DNA of 64,000 bases. It comes from Comamonadaceae bacterium (GTDB lineage: Bacteria > Pseudomonadota > Gammaproteobacteria > Burkholderiales > Burkholderiaceae_C). Numbering within the stretch: the first letter of the stretch is position 1; every line of letters starts with the position of its first letter. The stretch is taken from contig JAIXOM010000043.1 of the NCBI GenBank assembly GCA_027486755.1, positions 32,412 through 96,411 of the forward strand, read 5' to 3'. The position numbers were made by a program, and so were the translations under genes. This document shows, one piece after another, positions 60,516 to 64,000 of the stretch. The notes beneath the pieces are model-generated. The model was not told where the DNA came from, did not search any database, and saw only the letters and a list, made by a program, of their open reading frames with translations.

Positions 60516-62771
60516 ATGAAGACCGCAGCGCCGTCCGGTGATGGGCATGATGCCCCTTTAGCCGGCAATCCGCTTTTGGCCGTCACTGGCCAGGCCATGG
60601 CTGAAGACGATCAGGCCCTGGCGCGCGCGCGTGCCTTTGCCCAGCCCCTGCTGGCCGGGCGACAACTCGATACCGGCGAGCCCATCCTCGAGCATGCCGA
60701 TGGCGTGGCCGCCATCTTGCAAGGACTCGGTGGCTCGCCCGCCATGCAGGCGGCCAGCTATCTGGTGTACGCCTGCGACCACCTGAACAAACCGGCTGAA
60801 GTGATTGCCGCCGGCTTCGGCCAGGGCCATGCGCAACTGGCGCTGGAGACCACCAAGCTGGTCAAGCTGCAGCGCCAGGCCCGGCTGGCGCAAGGCGCCG
60901 CTCAGCGCAGCGACGAGCGGGCGGCGCAGACCGAGACGGTGCGCAAGATGCTGCTGGCTTTCTCGCGCGACTTGCGGGTGGTGATGCTGCGCCTGGCCTC
61001 GCGCTTGCAGACCTTGCGCTACTTTGCCGCCAGCAAGCAAGAGCCTGCACCGGCCATGGCCCATGAATCGCTGCATGTGTTTGCGCCGCTGGCCAATCGC
61101 CTGGGCATCTGGCAACTCAAATGGGAGCTCGAGGACCTGGCTTTTCGCTTCACCGAGCCCCAGACCTACCGCGAGATTGCCCGCCTGCTCGATGAAAAGC
61201 GTCTGCAGCGCGAAGACTATGTGCAGGCCGTGAGCAGGCAGTTGCAGACCGAGCTGCGCGAGCAGGGCATCGCCGTCACCGTGCATGGCCGGCCCAAGCA
61301 CATCTACAGCATCGTGCGCAAGATGCGCGGCAAGTCGCTCAATTTCGACCAGGTGTTTGATGTGCGGGCCTTGCGCGTGATCGCGCCCGACGTCAAGGCC
61401 TGCTACGCGGTGCTGGCCCATGTGCATGAGCGCTTCGCGCAGGTCGAAGGCGAATTTGACGACTACATCGCCCGTCCCAAGGCCAACGGCTACCAGTCGC
61501 TGCACACCGTGGTGCGCGACGCGGCGGGCCGGCCCATCGAAATCCAGATCCGCACACCGGCCATGCACGCCCATGCCGAAAGCGGCGTGGCCGCCCACTG
61601 GGCCTACAAGGAAGCGGGCAGCAAAGGATATGCGGGCGTGTCGGCCAGCGGCCCCTACGAGGCCAAGATCGCGGTGCTGCGCCAACTGCTGGCCTGGGAG
61701 CGCGAGATGTCGGAGCCCCTGACTGGCCAAAGTGGCGGCAAGGGCGAAGGCCAGACGGGGCTGTTGGAAGACCGGATCTACGTGCTCACTCCCGATGCCT
61801 CGGTGGTCGAACTGGCCCAGGGTGCCACGCCGGTCGACTTTGCCTACAGCGTGCACACCACCTTGGGCCACCGCTGCCGAGGCGCGCGTGTAGACGGCGC
61901 TCTGGTGACGCTCAACACGCCGCTGCGCAATGGCCAGACGGTGGAGATCATCACCGCCAAGGAAGGCGGCCCCTCGCGCGACTGGCTCAACCCAGAGCTC
62001 GGCTTTCTGGCCAGCCCACGCGCCCGGGCCAAGGTGCGCGCCTGGTTCAATGCCCTGGCCTTGCAGGACACCATAGCCCGCGGCCGTGAGGCGGTGGAAA
62101 AGCTCTTACAGCGCGAAGGCCGGACCGCCATCGCGCTGGACGTGCTGGCCGGGCAGCTGGGCTTCAAGAGCGCCGACGAACTGTTCGAGGTGGTCGGCAA
62201 GGACGAGTTTTCGCTGCGCACCATCGAGAACATGCTGCGCCCGAGCGAGCCTGCACCCTCGGCCGACGAGCTGGTGCTGGCCAGGATGCGCGCCGGCGCC
62301 GACCGCTCGGCCCAGGGCGGCGTGTTGGTGGTGGGCGTCGACTCCCTGCTCACCCAACTGGCCAAATGCTGCAAGCCGGCGCCGCCCGATGCGATACGCG
62401 GCTTCGTCACCCGGGGCAAAGGCGTGAGCATCCACCGCAGTGACTGCAGCAACTTTCGCAATATGGCTGCGCTCAGCCCCGAGCGGGTGATCGAGGTGCG
62501 CTGGAACGCCGCGGTGCAGGGCCCGGCGGTCTACCCGGTGGACATTGCCATCGAAGCGGCCGATCGGCAGGGGCTGCTGCGCGATATTTCCGAGGTGTTC
62601 TCACGCGAGAAGGTGAATGTGATCGGTGTGCAGACCCAGACGGTTCGTGACCAGCATGGCAGCAGCGCGCGCATGACCTTCACCGTGGAAGTGAGCGACG
62701 CCAGCCGCCTGCAAAAAGTGCTGCGCGCTACCACCGAAGTGGCCGGCGTGCGCTGGGCGCGTCGCCGCTGA
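60516..62771 (+). CDS. relA: RelA-type (p)ppGpp synthetase
   Basis: A 751-residue stringent-response enzyme making (p)ppGpp. The N-terminal hydrolase domain has lost the HD pair (ASYLVYACDHLN where SpoT has AALLHD), and the synthetase has the EFDD motif before YIARPKANGYQSLHT, both marks of a synthesis-only RelA rather than SpoT (RxKD). TGS (about 425-485), a Cys-containing zinc-type domain (KCCKPAPP to DCSNF) and a C-terminal ACT domain follow. Start ATG 60516 is just past the hydrolase gene; a longer frame from 60414 overlaps it. Confidence 0.95.
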   Translation: MKTAAPSGDGHDAPLAGNPLLAVTGQAMAEDDQALARARAFAQPLLAGRQLDTGEPILEHADGVAAILQGLGGSPAMQAASYLVYACDHLNKPAEVIAAGFGQGHAQLALETTKLVKLQRQARLAQGAAQRSDERAAQTETVRKMLLAFSRDLRVVMLRLASRLQTLRYFAASKQEPAPAMAHESLHVFAPLANRLGIWQLKWELEDLAFRFTEPQTYREIARLLDEKRLQREDYVQAVSRQLQTELREQGIAVTVHGRPKHIYSIVRKMRGKSLNFDQVFDVRALRVIAPDVKACYAVLAHVHERFAQVEGEFDDYIARPKANGYQSLHTVVRDAAGRPIEIQIRTPAMHAHAESGVAAHWAYKEAGSKGYAGVSASGPYEAKIAVLRQLLAWEREMSEPLTGQSGGKGEGQTGLLEDRIYVLTPDASVVELAQGATPVDFAYSVHTTLGHRCRGARVDGALVTLNTPLRNGQTVEIITAKEGGPSRDWLNPELGFLASPRARAKVRAWFNALALQDTIARGREAVEKLLQREGRTAIALDVLAGQLGFKSADELFEVVGKDEFSLRTIENMLRPSEPAPSADELVLARMRAGADRSAQGGVLVVGVDSLLTQLAKCCKPAPPDAIRGFVTRGKGVSIHRSDCSNFRNMAALSPERVIEVRWNAAVQGPAVYPVDIAIEAADRQGLLRDISEVFSREKVNVIGVQTQTVRDQHGSSARMTFTVEVSDASRLQKVLRATTEVAGVRWARRR

Positions 62772-62867
62772 GCAGCCAGCGCCGCCCCAGGGCAGGACCC
62801 TTCAAGCGCACAAGGCCAGGGGAGGGCTCAAGCTTGGATGCTACAATCTCAAGCTTCAACCGATCCC

Positions 62868-62944
62868 AGGCGCGTAGCTCAGCTGGTTAGAGCACCACCT
62901 TGACATGGTGGGGGTCGTTGGTTCGAGTCCAATCGCGCCTACCA
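62868..62944 (+). tRNA. tRNA-Val (GAC)
   Basis: A complete cloverleaf: acceptor AGGCGCG pairs with CGCGCCT; D-arm TAGCTCAGCTGGTTAGAGC; anticodon stem CCACC/GGTGG around TTGACAT with anticodon GAC; T-arm GGTTCGAGTCC. The CCA end is encoded. It reads GTC (and GTT) valine codons. Single tRNA, followed by a terminator. Confidence 0.97.
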
Positions 62945-62950
62945 AATAAG

Positions 62951-62983
62951 CCCTTGCAAGTCTCTGATTTGCGGGGGTTTTTT
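62951..62983 (+). terminator. Terminator after tRNA-Val
   Basis: CCCTTGCAA (62951-62959) pairs with TTGCGGGGG (62969-62977), including two G-U pairs, and is followed directly by six T residues. Confidence 0.85.
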
Positions 62984-63030
62984 GTTTATCTGGGCCTTCG
63001 GTCCTTCAGCGAGCATGAAGTAGCCATACC

Positions 63031-63348
63031 CTAGCGACCCTTGACTCGCATATCGTTCCTCACGCTCTTGACTCCTTTTGTCGCCCGGGCCAGTTCGACA
63101 GCCTTGTTGATGTCTTCAGCAGAAGACACAAATCCGCTCAATTGAACCTCGCCTTTGAATGTTTCGACGTTGATCTCAGCAGATTTCAGCGTGGCCTCGT
63201 TGAACATGGCCGCCTTTATTCTCGTTGTGATCCAGCTGTCGTCGAAGTACTCGCCGGTGCCTTCTTGCGAGGGGGTTGAGGCGCAGCCCACCAAAACAGC
63301 AAGCACTGTGGCGAGCACGGTGGTTTTGAGCAAGTTGAAGTAGTTCAT
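63031..63348 (-). CDS. BON-domain lipoprotein
   Basis: A 105-residue lipoprotein: signal peptide with lipobox LVGC (Cys22), then a BON domain (SWITTRIKAAMFNEATLKSAEINVE split over 38-62, GEVQLSGFVSSAEDI, VRNDMRVKGR). BON/OsmY-like proteins bind lipid surfaces and are induced by envelope or osmotic stress. Neighbouring csbD-like gene suggests a stress-response pair. Confidence 0.9.
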   Translation of the reverse strand: MNYFNLLKTTVLATVLAVLVGCASTPSQEGTGEYFDDSWITTRIKAAMFNEATLKSAEINVETFKGEVQLSGFVSSAEDINKAVELARATKGVKSVRNDMRVKGR

Positions 63349-63465
63349 GAGTCTTCTCTGGTGATGACGATGTTGGAAATTGAAGTGTTGATCTGGAAAT
63401 TCCTGCCGCTCTTTGGGTGTGGGTACTGAGTTGCTTTGCAGCCAGCTCTCGCAGGGCGCGCAAAG

Positions 63466-63502
63466 CCCTCAATCGCCCCCTGTTCCTGGTGGCGATTGAG
63501 GG
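63466..63502 (-). terminator. Strong inverted repeat downstream of csbD
   Basis: CCCTCAATCGCC and GGCGATTGAGGG form a perfect 12-bp stem with a 13-base loop. It lies 9 bases past the csbD stop. On the minus strand it is followed by CTTTGCG, not a full T-tract, so it may be a terminator or 3' stabiliser. Confidence 0.55.
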
Positions 63503-63510
63503 GCGTTAAA

Positions 63511-63744
63511 TTACTTGCTCACGCTCGGCTTGGGCGCTTGCGGGCTTTGGGCTTTGTCTTCGAAAGCCTTGATCTGCTTTTCAGCCTCATCTTTGCTCAC
63601 GGCATAGACCTCTTGGATTTTTGCCGCTAGTTTTTCCCGTTTCCCGCCAGTGGCGCTCAACTGTTCGTTGTTGATCTTGTTCCACTGGCTGCCGGCTTGC
63701 TTCTGATAGCTTTTCCAATCAGTTTCAATTTGGTCCCATCTCAT
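63511..63744 (-). CDS. CsbD-family stress protein
   Basis: A 77-residue hydrophilic protein. The opening MRWDQIETDWKSYQKQ and the GGKREKLAAKIQ motif fit the CsbD/UPF0337 family (usual length 60-75), which is induced by general stress. The tail is Pro/Ser/Lys rich. The start is ATG 63744 with AGGAGG just upstream; the longer frame to 63837 runs into the insertion sequence. Function in cells is unknown. Confidence 0.85.
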   Translation of the reverse strand: MRWDQIETDWKSYQKQAGSQWNKINNEQLSATGGKREKLAAKIQEVYAVSKDEAEKQIKAFEDKAQSPQAPKPSVSK

Positions 63745-63786
63745 TTGAATTCCTCCTGTGGATCGATAGAAAATAGTCGCCTGAGC

Positions 63787-64000
63787 TGACCTGCCCCCCA
63801 CCAGCCGTACCAGCATAAAGTTCGTGAAGTCCGTCAACCAGGAGAATGACGGACATGAAGAAGAGCAGATTTACCGAAGAACAGATCATTGGCTTTCTGA
63901 GGCAGGCCGAGGCCGGCATCCCGATCAAGGAGGTCTGCCGTAATGGCGGGTTCAGTGACGGGACCTTCTACAAGTGGCGCTCTAAGTTCGGCGGCATGGA
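63787..64000 (+). mobile_element. Left end of an IS3-family insertion sequence (truncated by window)
   Basis: TGACCTGCCCCC at 63787 matches the terminal repeat of IS407-type IS3 elements, and 69 bases on begins a transposase OrfA. The right end and orfB lie beyond the window. The element starts 43 bases upstream of the csbD start codon, pointing away from it. Confidence 0.75.
63856..64000 (+). CDS. IS3-family transposase OrfA (partial)
   Basis: The first 48 codons are present: MKKSRFTEEQIIGFLRQAE then GIPIKEVCRNGGFSDGTFYK, a helix-turn-helix domain typical of IS3/IS407 OrfA, which binds the element's ends. OrfB (DDE catalytic part) would follow by frameshift outside the window. Confidence 0.9.

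Noticed and set aside
60516..62771. Bifunctional SpoT instead of RelA
   Set aside because: The hydrolase HD residues are lost and the synthetase motif is EFDD rather than RxKD.

Overview
The window carries a nearly complete photosynthesis gene cluster (about 16.4-55.1 kb) of a purple, type-2 reaction-centre betaproteobacterium. High GC content, the neighbouring families and the gene order point to Burkholderiales, near the Rhodoferax/Limnohabitans/Rubrivivax group. That placement is inferred from gene content; no tree was built. Only the O2-dependent cyclase AcsF is seen for ring E formation, no bchE and no LH2 (puc) genes, so an aerobic or microaerobic RC-LH1 phototroph is likely. bchI, bchD, bchO and bchJ are not here and must lie elsewhere.

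Left flank (0-15.3 kb): a partial EamA exporter and a Rieske oxygenase; xseB-ispA-dxs, which feed isoprenoid precursors to carotenoids and the bacteriochlorophyll tail; an EgtB/SenA-like iron enzyme; a tungstate ABC transporter (tupBCA); a small copper module (DUF2946, YcnI, PCuAC); a secreted alpha/beta hydrolase; and a form II CoxSLM-type molybdenum hydroxylase.

Photosynthesis cluster: (a) bchG-orf428-bchP on the minus strand finish the pigment tail, followed by a nitronate monooxygenase gene; (b) ppsR and the B12-binding antirepressor gene ppaA/aerR, with an unrelated mipA/ompV gene between bchG and ppsR; (c) a 14-gene, about 17-kb plus-strand unit bchF-N-B-H-L-M-lhaA-puhA-puhB-puhC-acsF-puhE-crtI-crtB, mostly with overlapping start/stop codons; (d) converging on it, the minus-strand superoperon crtE-crtF-bchC-X-Y-Z-pufB-(unknown small membrane gene)-pufA-L-M-C followed by crtA-D-C. 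PpsR-type boxes (TGT-N12-ACA) cover the predicted promoters of crtE, bchC, bchG and bchF, so one redox/light repressor links the pigment operons.

Right flank (55.1-64 kb): type II secretion genes gspKJIHG with divergent gspC, cut off after gspK by the photosynthesis cluster; 3-hydroxybutyrate dehydrogenase; an alpha/beta hydrolase; a RelA-type (p)ppGpp synthetase; tRNA-Val(GAC) with a terminator; a BON-domain lipoprotein; a CsbD-like stress protein; and the left end of an IS3-family insertion sequence running off the window.

The most unusual items are a 74-codon membrane protein gene between pufB and pufA that resembles an LH beta chain without its bacteriochlorophyll-binding His, a crtC reading frame with no usable start codon, predicted leaderless promoters at bchG and bchC, and a 13-bp GNRA hairpin between pufA and pufL.
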